A DNA stretch of 64,000 nucleotides from RGIG990 sp045589455 (lineage in GTDB: Bacteria > Verrucomicrobiota > Kiritimatiellia > RFP12 > UBA3636), in assembly GCA_045589455.1 (NCBI GenBank), contig JAZNPC010000035.1, positions 1-64,000 of the forward strand, in the 5' to 3' direction. Shown in pieces: positions 1-7,057 of the stretch (the first letter of the stretch is position 1; each line of letters opens with the position of its first letter). The notes beneath the pieces were generated by a model that saw only the letters and a list, made by a program, of their open reading frames with translations, was not told the DNA's origin and made no database searches. Both the position numbers and the translations under genes were made by a program.

Positions 1-188
1 GTTGAGGGCTTTGAACCTCCATAGACTACAGCTGTCATAATAAATGCAAATACGCAGAGCTGAACAAATTTGCTCTGCTTTCGGATTCTTGCAAATAATA
101 GGCTTAGCTCCTTTGAGGCAGAGCTTGCAACAACAAGAAACCCAGCAATTATTACTCCATATTTAGCAACCAACAACAATAATTCCAT
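1..188 (-). CDS. Membrane-anchored protein, N-terminal fragment (runs off left edge)
   Basis: An open frame starts at ATG 188 and reads out of the window with 62 codons visible. It has two hydrophobic segments, about residues 2-21 and 41-57, joined by a basic linker (ARIRKQSK). The visible part ends YGGSKPST, which looks like the start of an exported domain after a membrane helix. A purine-rich GTGGAG lies about 7 bases before the ATG, inside the last codons of the upstream gene, so translation may be coupled to the LamG-like gene whose stop is 4 bases away. The function cannot be told from this fragment; a large secreted or membrane-tethered surface protein is likely. Confidence 0.6.
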   Translation of the reverse strand, partial: MELLLLVAKYGVIIAGFLVVASSASKELSLLFARIRKQSKFVQLCVFAFIMTAVVYGGSKPS

Positions 189-191
189 TCG

Positions 192-941
192 CTATCTCCA
201 CAAAATTATTGTTGTAAATACCGAGCCAGCCTTTACGCCTAACTCTTTAAGGATACCGTAGCTATCTGCACACACTGGGACACTTACTTCTATTTTATAC
301 TTTAGTGAAAGATATGTGTATAAAGCAGAGTATTGTTGCTCTGTTAAGGGTTCGTTTAGAAGCAATAATTCGTATATACATCCATCCCAAGAACGATTCC
401 AGTTAGGGGTTGCGGGAGAACCACCAATAAAAATGTTGTTTAGATTAGTTGGGCTACCAAGTACAAATTCAACAATGAAATTACTATTTATAGGAATTTC
501 TGTGCTTTCATCGCCATTGATTATTATACTAGAAGAACCAATGCAATTAGTTGTTGAAAATGTAAAAACCTCATTAGAGAAAGCCACCGGTTTAGTAGCA
601 AGCGCAGGGATGGTATCAATTAGAGTTGACCAAGGCATAAGGCTATTGCAATCAGCAACAACGATTATCTTATTGTACAAATTGGTGTCGGTACCAACAA
701 ACTCAAGAGGCGATGCATCGTTAAAGCATATTCTTCTAGTTTCTAAGCGAGGTTGACTCCAAAGGCTTGAGTTCTCGTGTACGGGACTAAGTATTGTTGG
801 CGAATTTACGCTTCTCCAAGAAACTACTTTTGAGATATTTGTTACCAAAATGCTATCACTAGCTGATGCATCAAACTGAATGATGTCAGCCCTACAAATA
901 GAACATATTGTAATAAACAAAAACAATGCTTTAACTTTCAT
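192..941 (-). CDS. Secreted LamG/concanavalin-like domain protein
   Basis: A 249-residue protein begins with a classical signal peptide (about residues 1-18, MKVKALFLFITICSICRA). The body resembles LamG/concanavalin A-like folds. The late segment with WDGCIYELLLLNEPLT followed by YTYLSLKYKI matches the usual 'E-hh-y-r-LsdaE...YL..KY' ending of bacterial LamG modules. Such domains bind carbohydrate or act as passive surface modules; no catalytic motif is seen. The C-terminus (FTTIILWR) is a short hydrophobic strand ending in a basic residue, a pattern shared with several other secreted proteins here. The 188-1 minus-strand gene follows immediately. Confidence 0.6.
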   Translation of the reverse strand: MKVKALFLFITICSICRADIIQFDASASDSILVTNISKVVSWRSVNSPTILSPVHENSSLWSQPRLETRRICFNDASPLEFVGTDTNLYNKIIVVADCNSLMPWSTLIDTIPALATKPVAFSNEVFTFSTTNCIGSSSIIINGDESTEIPINSNFIVEFVLGSPTNLNNIFIGGSPATPNWNRSWDGCIYELLLLNEPLTEQQYSALYTYLSLKYKIEVSVPVCADSYGILKELGVKAGSVFTTIILWR

Positions 942-1153
942 AAATGGTAATTTACCAAATTGTCATTAAGGAAATAAATTATTATTTATCGGTGTGTGTG
1001 CAATTTTTTAGTTTTGTATTTTATAAGTTTACCACATACAAAACACAAATAACAAGAACAACATTGTTTCACCCACCATTGATTGAATGAAATCAACTAC
1101 CGTGACACAATACCACATACAATACCGCAATGTGTCAAAATAAAAGACACTGA

Positions 1154-1232
1154 GACAAACTAAATGCGACGCCTTTCTAAGCTGTGCGTTGTATTTAGTC
1201 TGTTAAACTGGCTAGCCGCATTTACTTTGCCC
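1154..1232 (-). repeat. Dispersed palindromic element, copy A
   Basis: The left arm GACAAACTAAATGCGACGC and the right arm GCGTTGTATTTAGTCTGTT are near-perfect reverse complements, with one mismatch and two G-T wobbles over about 18 bp. They are followed by GCATTTACTTTGCCC. Read on the minus strand, the order of blocks (GCAAAGTAAATGC, then AGACTAAA, then a gap, then TTTAGTTTGTC) is the same as at 6858-6965, so the two are copies of one dispersed element. There is no coding potential. Confidence 0.55.
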
Positions 1233-1289
1233 TGTGAACAAGAAAGGAAAATAAATTTTCGTATTTTTGGCCAATCAAACTAGCCATTT

Positions 1290-2123
1290 TCTCCGCGTTT
1301 CGCCGAAGGCTATAGCGCAAGCGTTTTAATCGTTTCACTCGTTGCTTTCGCTCAACACGGAGTTCGGAGGTAAGGAGGGAAAGTGCAAGCAATTATTACA
1401 GTACCCCAAGCATCCCTCCGTGCCTCCGTTCTCTTTATCCTCCGTGTTTCGCCGAAGGCAAGAGCGACAGCGTTTTAGTCGTTGCACTTATTGCTTACGC
1501 TTAACACGGAGTACGGAGGACAAAGGAGAGTTGTACTAGCAACCATTATAACACCCCAAAATCCCTCCGTGCCTCTTTTTCTCCATTTTCTCCGCGTTTC
1601 GCCGAAGGCCAGAGCGGCAGCGTTTAAATCGTTTCACTCGTTGCTTTCGCTCAACACGGAGGCTGGGGAGAACGGAGACGCGGAGAGGTTTGGGAAGATA
1701 TTGGAGAAAGGGGCTACAGCCCTTTGCGTGCTGACAGTTTGACAGTATGATAGTATGACAGTTTGATAGTATGACAGTTTGAGAGAGAAGATGAAGGTGG
1801 CTCTGCCGCCTCTCGCTTTCTCCCAAAACCACAGCATCCCTCCGCGTCTCCGCACCTCCATTTTCTCCGCGTTTCACCGAAGGCCACAGCGAGAGCGTTT
1901 AAATCGTTTCACTTGTTGCTTACGCCTAACACGGACACACATAGTGTGATTTTCCGGAGGACAAAGGAGAGTTGTGCTAGCAACCATTATAACACCCCAA
2001 AATCCCTCCGTGCCTCTTTTTCTCCGAAAAACCACACTACGTGTGCTCCGCGTTTCGCCGAAGGCTAGAGCGCAAGCGACAATCCGTGTGCGCGTCCCTT
2101 ATTCGCGCTTCTAGCCACCACGT
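1290..2123. repeat. Palindromic ~150-bp repeat array 1
   Basis: About five diverged units start with CTCCGYGTTTCGCCGAAGGC (near 1290, 1438, 1590, 1865 and 2047), spaced about 150-275 bp. Each is followed within about 60 bp by TTGCTTTCGCTCAACACGGAG, so CTCCGTGTT and AACACGGAG close a long imperfect hairpin. Between units, ACGGAGGACAAAGGAG faces CTCTTTATCCTCCGT, closing a second one, so the block is tiled with alternating inverted repeats. One segment (GTACTAGCAACCATTATAAC onward) is repeated at about 1530 and 1975. The right end (ACACTACGTGTGCTCCG, then CTTATTCGC and TCTAGCCACCACG) recurs at the end of array 2. Short open frames occur in several phases and are not credible genes. Confidence 0.8.
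1734..1786 (+). repeat. Low-complexity TGACAGT/TGATAGT tract
   Basis: A run of 8-9 base units of the form AGTTTGACAGTATGATAGT sits inside repeat array 1. The same word family occurs after the tRNA genes (13442-13700) and inside array 2 (38262-38360), so it belongs to the repeat repertoire of this genome and is not a local slip. Confidence 0.6.
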
Positions 2124-2162
2124 TACGACGCAAAAAAATTGTTATATCAAAGTAATATTGCA

Positions 2163-3941
2163 TTACTTGATAAGTATTGTGAACGCATATTGGCTCTTAA
2201 CCGTTGATGACCCAATCGGTGGCTTTGGAAGTCCATCTGCGCTCATTTTGTATTTCTCACCACAAGAATCAGAATCAACCAAAATTGTTGCATTTTCTAC
2301 ATCTCCACACAAAGCTGTCCATGTAGCACCACGATCCTTTGAGTATGCAATAGAAGACCAATCTGCACTATGCTTTACAGGCCAACCCGCCATATCCAAA
2401 ACTCCGCCATCCTTTTTAGGTAAAATTTCAACCTTAGAAAGTGCTGAATTTGGTTTTTTGGTGTCGTATGTCAATGTAGGACATTTCATTTCATTTGGAT
2501 ATTTCAATATTATTGTAGCAATATCAACTGTGCTTCTTGAGAAAATTGGTTGAGTAAACATCTTTGTTGTTTCATCATAATTCATCATATTATCTTGAGT
2601 TTGAGGCCCATTGCCCTTGATATTACAATAGCTATTGAAAATTGATCCTGAACCTCCATATCTAGAATAGTCGTCAAGAACCATAACTCCTTCGCGATTA
2701 TAACTGTAATTCCAAACAAAAGCCGAATTTAATGCCTTAAACGTTCTGCTTTCCATAAAAAATGTACATGAGGCATTGTTATCATTATAAGCATTAGCTG
2801 AACCAACTGCTGTACAATTTATTACGTATGTATTACATCTTGAGTCAGCAACACCACCCCAACCACTTGCATGTACATTGTAAAAAAGACAATTTGCAAA
2901 AACTGCATATCCAGAGCCTCTGAAAAGAACAGCTCCACCCCAACCTCTTGAGCCACAATTAGAAAACTCAGAATTTCTTATGATATATTTAATATTAGTA
3001 CTTGCATCAGATGAAATTACACCACCACCTGAGCTAAATCCATTTGCGTGATAGCCATAAATCTCTCGAAAGATACAATTATTGACTTCAAAAGTACCGC
3101 CAACAATATCTCTTCTGATAAAAATAGCACCAGCACCTGCATTTGCCCATACATCATTAAAATAACAGTCTTCTATCAAGATTCTTTTTTCATTTGCACC
3201 AAGTATAGCCAATGCACCACCTCCGCGGACTGTGCTGCCATTCCCTCTTGTGGCTCCCCAATTCAAGAACGTTTTGAATTGACAATTTTTTATCGTTATA
3301 TCATCACCTAAAGCAGCTAGATTGCCACCCATACTGTAAACAGCTGATGACATACCATTATCTATAAACTTTGAATTTGACAGATTAAGGTCACCAACCA
3401 CGCGCAAACAAGCTCCACCATCACCTGTATCACTATTATAACCACCAGATTGCACGAAACCAATATTTGTCCAACAGCAACCATCAATTATGGCATTACC
3501 AAGCACAGAAACTGCTGGACCAACCTCAGGATTTGAAGAATCTTGTTTCAACATTGCTCCTGTAAAAATTAAATTCTTTAATGTCAATGTACCTGTTGGA
3601 TTTGATGCAAATAACAAACCAAATGGGGTTGCATCTCCAGAATAACCACTATATGCACAACCCTCACGACCTCCACTTAATGTAATTGGAGCAGACTCAG
3701 GTCCAACCACAGAAATAGAGCTAGATATTTCAATTGCACCGAGGTCTTTGTTTATTACTATTGTTCCTCCATATATAGCATCTGCAAATTCAACAATATC
3801 CCCATCGACTGCGGAGGAAACGACCGAGCGCAAAGTCCCTGCACTTCCGTCGTCAGCAAGTGATGTAACTATGTGTGTTGCTGCATAAATGCTTGTACTA
3901 GCAACAAACAAAATTGTACATAGAGAAAATTTACTTTTCAT
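2163..3941 (-). CDS. Secreted right-handed beta-helix (pectin-lyase-like/Pmp-like) protein
   Basis: A 592-residue protein starts with a signal peptide (about residues 1-20, ending SIYA). Residues 25-90 carry the SLADDGSAGTLRSVVSSA and DGDIVEF pattern typical of the N-terminal cap of bacterial beta-helix adhesins. Then follow many short turns with asparagine ladders and 'nCxFx' strands (IDGCCWTNIG, IKNCQFKTF, IEDCYFNDV, VNNCIFREI, IRNSEFSNC, FANCLFYNV), as in polymorphic outer-membrane proteins. No polysaccharide-lyase catalytic motif is evident, so an adhesin or scaffold is likelier than an enzyme. The last residues (AFTILIK) fit the hydrophobic-plus-basic ending shared here. It is a single gene bounded by repeat array 1 downstream. 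Confidence 0.7.
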   Translation of the reverse strand: MKSKFSLCTILFVASTSIYAATHIVTSLADDGSAGTLRSVVSSAVDGDIVEFADAIYGGTIVINKDLGAIEISSSISVVGPESAPITLSGGREGCAYSGYSGDATPFGLLFASNPTGTLTLKNLIFTGAMLKQDSSNPEVGPAVSVLGNAIIDGCCWTNIGFVQSGGYNSDTGDGGACLRVVGDLNLSNSKFIDNGMSSAVYSMGGNLAALGDDITIKNCQFKTFLNWGATRGNGSTVRGGGALAILGANEKRILIEDCYFNDVWANAGAGAIFIRRDIVGGTFEVNNCIFREIYGYHANGFSSGGGVISSDASTNIKYIIRNSEFSNCGSRGWGGAVLFRGSGYAVFANCLFYNVHASGWGGVADSRCNTYVINCTAVGSANAYNDNNASCTFFMESRTFKALNSAFVWNYSYNREGVMVLDDYSRYGGSGSIFNSYCNIKGNGPQTQDNMMNYDETTKMFTQPIFSRSTVDIATIILKYPNEMKCPTLTYDTKKPNSALSKVEILPKKDGGVLDMAGWPVKHSADWSSIAYSKDRGATWTALCGDVENATILVDSDSCGEKYKMSADGLPKPPIGSSTVKSQYAFTILIK

Positions 3942-4164
3942 ATAACACTCCTAAATTAAGTATCAAGTTTATTTTAAAGAATATATTTTTATGGCTCTTC
4001 CTGCAAAAGTGTGGGTAATTTAAATTTTTAATGATTTTTAGTTACACACCATTAATACAAAAAGTAGATTAAAATTGCGTCATTAAGTAAAAAAAAACTA
4101 AAAAAGGTATCCCATATGACACAAGAGGATATTAGCAAAATTTTTGTTGGAAATCAATTCAAAC

Positions 4165-4198
4165 AAAAAAAGGAGCCGTCTTTCGAAGGCTCCTTTTT
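4165..4198 (-). terminator. Intrinsic terminator after the discoidin-like gene
   Basis: The stem AAGGAGCC / GGCTCCTT has a nine-base loop. On the minus strand it is followed by seven or more T residues. It sits 15 bases past the stop of the minus-strand gene ending at 4213. The plus strand also has a T run, so it may act in both directions. Confidence 0.8.
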
Positions 4199-4212
4199 CA
4201 TATTGCTTTATG

Positions 4213-5724
4213 CTAGTGAATAATTATTACCGATCCCAAATAATTGAGGGTTCGAATTTCTAATTCTCGTGCATGGCCCATTGTGATATTTGTTACCATC
4301 AAATATTTTGCTGTTACCGAAAGCTTCTTAGGAATTGCAACATCATAGCAAAGAGGTGAAAAATCCATCTGTGTCCAAGACATATCCTCAACTACAGTCC
4401 AATTCACATTTTGGTGAGTGTTATTGACATCCCGCAGTAGAGTTCTTGAATCAGAAGAAAAATCAACCAAAGAATCTACTGGCCAATCAATTTCATCGCT
4501 TGTCACTGAAACAACTGGCGTTCTACCACGAAGCTTTTCAATATCAAGACGACCATTTCTTGGCCAAATACGAATAGCTGCTGGAGAAAAACCTCTTGCC
4601 TTCATCTCCTTTAAATCAAAAACAAAAACTGCTTCACGAAGTCCATTCGCATCGCCATAATTTTCAAGAGTTCCATCATAAATTCTTTTTGCATGTGTCT
4701 CATTTACAACATTTGAAGACAAATACGCAGTTGGATAATTTGCTTTTGTTCCAAGAGAGAAGCCATATGAATATTGGGAAGCAGTAATATCATCTCCGTC
4801 AATTGCAAAAATACGTGAGCTATATACTCCTGCCTCATTTACCTTAACCTTTCCAGAGAAGGTGTTACCAGATGCAAGATTTGAAGCAATTTTAACAATA
4901 GTTGCACCTGCACTCTCCCATGCAGAAAAATCTGCACCCAAATCCTCTTTATAGATTGCAACGTATATATCCGCAGAACCACTAGGAGAAAAAACTAATT
5001 TACCAGAGAAAGTTACACCCTCTACATCGTCAGCAGCATCAAGCTGCTGTGAATTTGAATAAACAGTCGGTCTATTGGCAGAAACCAATAGCTCTGGAGA
5101 CCAAAGAGAAAATTCACAAGCATTGATTGTTTTATAACTAGATACTGGGCTTGGCTCAATTTTATAGTATCTATAAGCCTTCGCTGTTGGGTATGTAGAA
5201 TCATCAAAGGTTCCAAGCTCCTCAGCAGTACTCATTGTTGGTGTTTTAGAGCGCTCAAGCTTGTAGGCAGTAGAAACTCCGGTTTCTGGATTTCGAATGA
5301 TTCTAAGTAACCAACTTGCAGAAATAGTATGTGAGTGACCTTCCCAAAACAGCTCCCAATCCTGCATATCATTAGAACCATATACGCGGAAATTTCCTAC
5401 GCGCTGAGAATTTACTTCATCCGTATCAGCACTATTACCACCCTTTTGATTACCTCCTTGAATCAATATAGATGTAACTAGCTTAGGGGAGCCCGCATCA
5501 TATATTGGATACAAAGAAGGATCGTCTATCTTTCCAACATAAGAATCTTCGCCAAAAAATCGACCATCGACCAACTCATGCGGATCATGCAAACCATCAT
5601 GATAAAAACCATGTCGAGGTCCTGCAAACACGATAGGCAACTGACCGCCTACATATTCATCTGCACCAAAAAGACTAGCACTTGCTAATGCTAAAACCGC
5701 AATTTTTACAATCTTGTAGTTCAT
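4213..5724 (-). CDS. Secreted discoidin-like (F5/8 type C) surface protein
   Basis: A 503-residue protein has a signal peptide (about residues 1-20, ending LFGA). The mature start is DEYVGGQLPIVFAGPRHGFY. Residues 25-200 look like an F5/8-type C jelly roll: a region where a ligand-exposed loop is expected (DAGSPKLVTSILIQGG), then RVGNFRVYGSNDMQDWELFW and a closing strand YRYYKIEPSP. Residues 225-330 form an Ig/Fn3-like module, and the C-terminal third is unrecognised. Such proteins usually bind glycans at the cell surface. A truncated copy of the first 36 codons with the same promoter lies at 6648-6835. It ends SVIIIH. Confidence 0.6.
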   Translation of the reverse strand: MNYKIVKIAVLALASASLFGADEYVGGQLPIVFAGPRHGFYHDGLHDPHELVDGRFFGEDSYVGKIDDPSLYPIYDAGSPKLVTSILIQGGNQKGGNSADTDEVNSQRVGNFRVYGSNDMQDWELFWEGHSHTISASWLLRIIRNPETGVSTAYKLERSKTPTMSTAEELGTFDDSTYPTAKAYRYYKIEPSPVSSYKTINACEFSLWSPELLVSANRPTVYSNSQQLDAADDVEGVTFSGKLVFSPSGSADIYVAIYKEDLGADFSAWESAGATIVKIASNLASGNTFSGKVKVNEAGVYSSRIFAIDGDDITASQYSYGFSLGTKANYPTAYLSSNVVNETHAKRIYDGTLENYGDANGLREAVFVFDLKEMKARGFSPAAIRIWPRNGRLDIEKLRGRTPVVSVTSDEIDWPVDSLVDFSSDSRTLLRDVNNTHQNVNWTVVEDMSWTQMDFSPLCYDVAIPKKLSVTAKYLMVTNITMGHARELEIRTLNYLGSVIIIH

Positions 5725-5762
5725 AATTTCCTTACTTCAAATGGTTTACATAAACTATGGAT

Positions 5763-5793
5763 AGTTTAACACAGAACCACCACCTTCCGTCAA
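5763..5793 (-). promoter_or_regulatory. Promoter of discoidin-like gene, conserved in its truncated duplicate
   Basis: On the minus strand TTGACG (5793-5788) is followed by GAAGGTGGTGGT and then TAAACT (5768-5763) with a 19-base spacer; GTTAAA at 17 bases is an alternative -10. The same TTGACGGAAGGTGGTGGT and TAAACT at the same distance are present at 6823-6793 before the truncated copy. Confidence 0.55.
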
Positions 5794-5918
5794 CAAAAAA
5801 CGAAAATTAACCCGCATCACACGGAGAAATGTTTTCTGTAAAATTAAATGCACGGTTTAAGAGTTGAAAAAAATAGAGGTTTTTTATAGAATAATGGCCG
5901 TTGAAAGTTTAAAGTTAT

Positions 5919-6578
5919 TTAAAGCGATTTATGCTCGCTTTGGAAGTGCCATTCTATAAGGTTTTTTAGATTTTCACATGAAAAAGTTTTCTCTGAAATC
6001 CACTTACCCAAAAAACGAGCAAGCCAAGCTCCTTCTCTATCTCCACCACCCCAAGTTGAATCTTTTACCCATCCTTCAAATTTTTCGTATAGGCGTGACT
6101 GTACGCAATAGTCTTTCCTATACCAACAAGCAGTAAAAAGACCATCTCTCGCATCATTAGGAACAACATCTAGCAATCGGAGTATCCAATCTACTCCATC
6201 AGCCTTAGTCGCAAGATATGACAAAAGAAATGTAGGTGAAGCATAAGAACTCCAGTCTGTAGTCGATATGATATCATCCATCCGACTGCCAACAAGCTCG
6301 CCCTTAATTGCCATAAGCCTAGAAAGATGGCAAAGAATCTCAAAACTAAAAGTACTGCCTTGTTCGATTGCGGCTATTAATAAAGTGGTGGCCTCTTTAT
6401 CTGACACATCTGAAAACATCCAATCAGACGAACATTCAGGGAATAACCACCAAGTATTGTCGCAAGTCAAATATGGCATACCGCTGTCTGGCTCGAAAAT
6501 TATTTCCAACGAATAAGTTTCTGCTGCATTGTTACGTTCAACTATTTTTTTTATCAAATCAAAAATTTCAGTATCCAT
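5919..6578 (-). CDS. Hypothetical cytoplasmic protein
   Basis: A 219-residue acidic protein with no signal peptide or membrane segment and no domain I recognise. The composition is Trp-rich and helical (LTCDNTWWLFP, TTDWSSYASPTFLLSYLATK, FTACWYRKDYC, GWVKDSTWGGGDREGAWLARFLGKW), and the size recalls small immunity or SMI1-like accessory proteins, but this is only an impression. It lies between the full discoidin-like gene and that gene's truncated copy, so it probably arrived or was displaced together with that duplication. The start at 6578 is the first Met of the frame, and a purine stretch (CGAGG) precedes it at about 10 bases. Confidence 0.55.
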   Translation of the reverse strand: MDTEIFDLIKKIVERNNAAETYSLEIIFEPDSGMPYLTCDNTWWLFPECSSDWMFSDVSDKEATTLLIAAIEQGSTFSFEILCHLSRLMAIKGELVGSRMDDIISTTDWSSYASPTFLLSYLATKADGVDWILRLLDVVPNDARDGLFTACWYRKDYCVQSRLYEKFEGWVKDSTWGGGDREGAWLARFLGKWISEKTFSCENLKNLIEWHFQSEHKSL

Positions 6579-6647
6579 AATTATACCTCGTTATTAATTA
6601 GGCCATGGAAATGCATGTAAATTCTTCCCGTCTGAATTAACATGGAT

Positions 6648-6758
6648 CTAAAAACCATGCCGAGGACCTGCAAACACAACAGGTAGCTGACCGCCTACAT
6701 ATTCATCTGCAGCAAAAGTTGTAACACTAACTACTGCTATCATTATAATATGTAACAT
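6648..6758 (-). pseudogene. Truncated copy of the discoidin-like surface gene (5' end)
   Basis: A 36-codon frame encodes a signal peptide and DEYVGGQLPVVFAGPRHGF, then stops. This matches the start of the gene at 4213-5724 almost exactly from DEYVGGQ to RHGF. The non-coding upstream part is also conserved to about 6835, including the promoter. Homology ends abruptly at the stop. The signal-peptide region is more diverged than the mature start. Confidence 0.75.
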
Positions 6759-6792
6759 CTTATCCTTTATTTTGCATTAAAAAAACAGTTTA

Positions 6793-6823
6793 AGTTTAGC
6801 ATAATACCACCACCTTCCGTCAA
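6793..6823 (-). promoter_or_regulatory. Duplicated promoter before the truncated surface gene
   Basis: TTGACG (6823-6818) and TAAACT (6798-6793) with a 19-base spacer, identical in arrangement to the promoter at 5763-5793. The GAAGGTGGTGGT between them is unchanged, while surrounding bases differ. Confidence 0.5.
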
Positions 6824-6857
6824 CAAAAAAGAAAGACAAATTTTGAATAGGTCACTA

Positions 6858-6965
6858 GACAAAGTAAATGCAACACTATATAAATAATGCATGTTTAATG
6901 TAACTAGTCAATTCGACAGACTAAAAGCAACGCATAACTTCAGAGGTAGTTAGATTTAGTTTGTC
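6858..6965 (+). repeat. Dispersed palindromic element, copy B
   Basis: This begins GACAAAGTAAATGC and ends GACAGACTAAAAGCAACGC ... TTTAGTTTGTC, so its right half is an imperfect inverted repeat. It matches copy A (1154-1232, opposite strand) block by block. It sits in the gene-poor stretch between the truncated duplicate and the promoter of the gene at 7058. Confidence 0.5.
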
Positions 6966-6999
6966 TTTTCTCCCTATTACAAAACATTTTAATAACTCA

Positions 7000-7028
7000 T
7001 TGACTGGACCAAAAATATATACTAAAAT
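7000..7028 (+). promoter_or_regulatory. Sigma70-type promoter for the 7058 gene
   Basis: TTGACT (7000-7005), a 17-base AT-rich spacer and TAAAAT (7023-7028). The expected start of transcription near 7035 leaves a leader of about 20 bases containing AGGGAG at 7047-7052. Confidence 0.7.
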
Positions 7029-7057
7029 ATTTTCATCTCAAACGATAGGGAGTGGTT

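Noticed and set aside
316..756. A 146-codon plus-strand frame opposite the LamG-like gene.
   Set aside because: The minus-strand frame has a signal peptide and LamG-like end; the plus-strand frame has no ribosome site or recognisable features.
1342..2100. Several small open frames within repeat array 1 (peptides with LSLNTEFGG or RVSPKARA).
   Set aside because: They occur in different phases on both strands, follow the 150-bp repeat exactly, and have no ribosome sites. They are by-products of the repeat.
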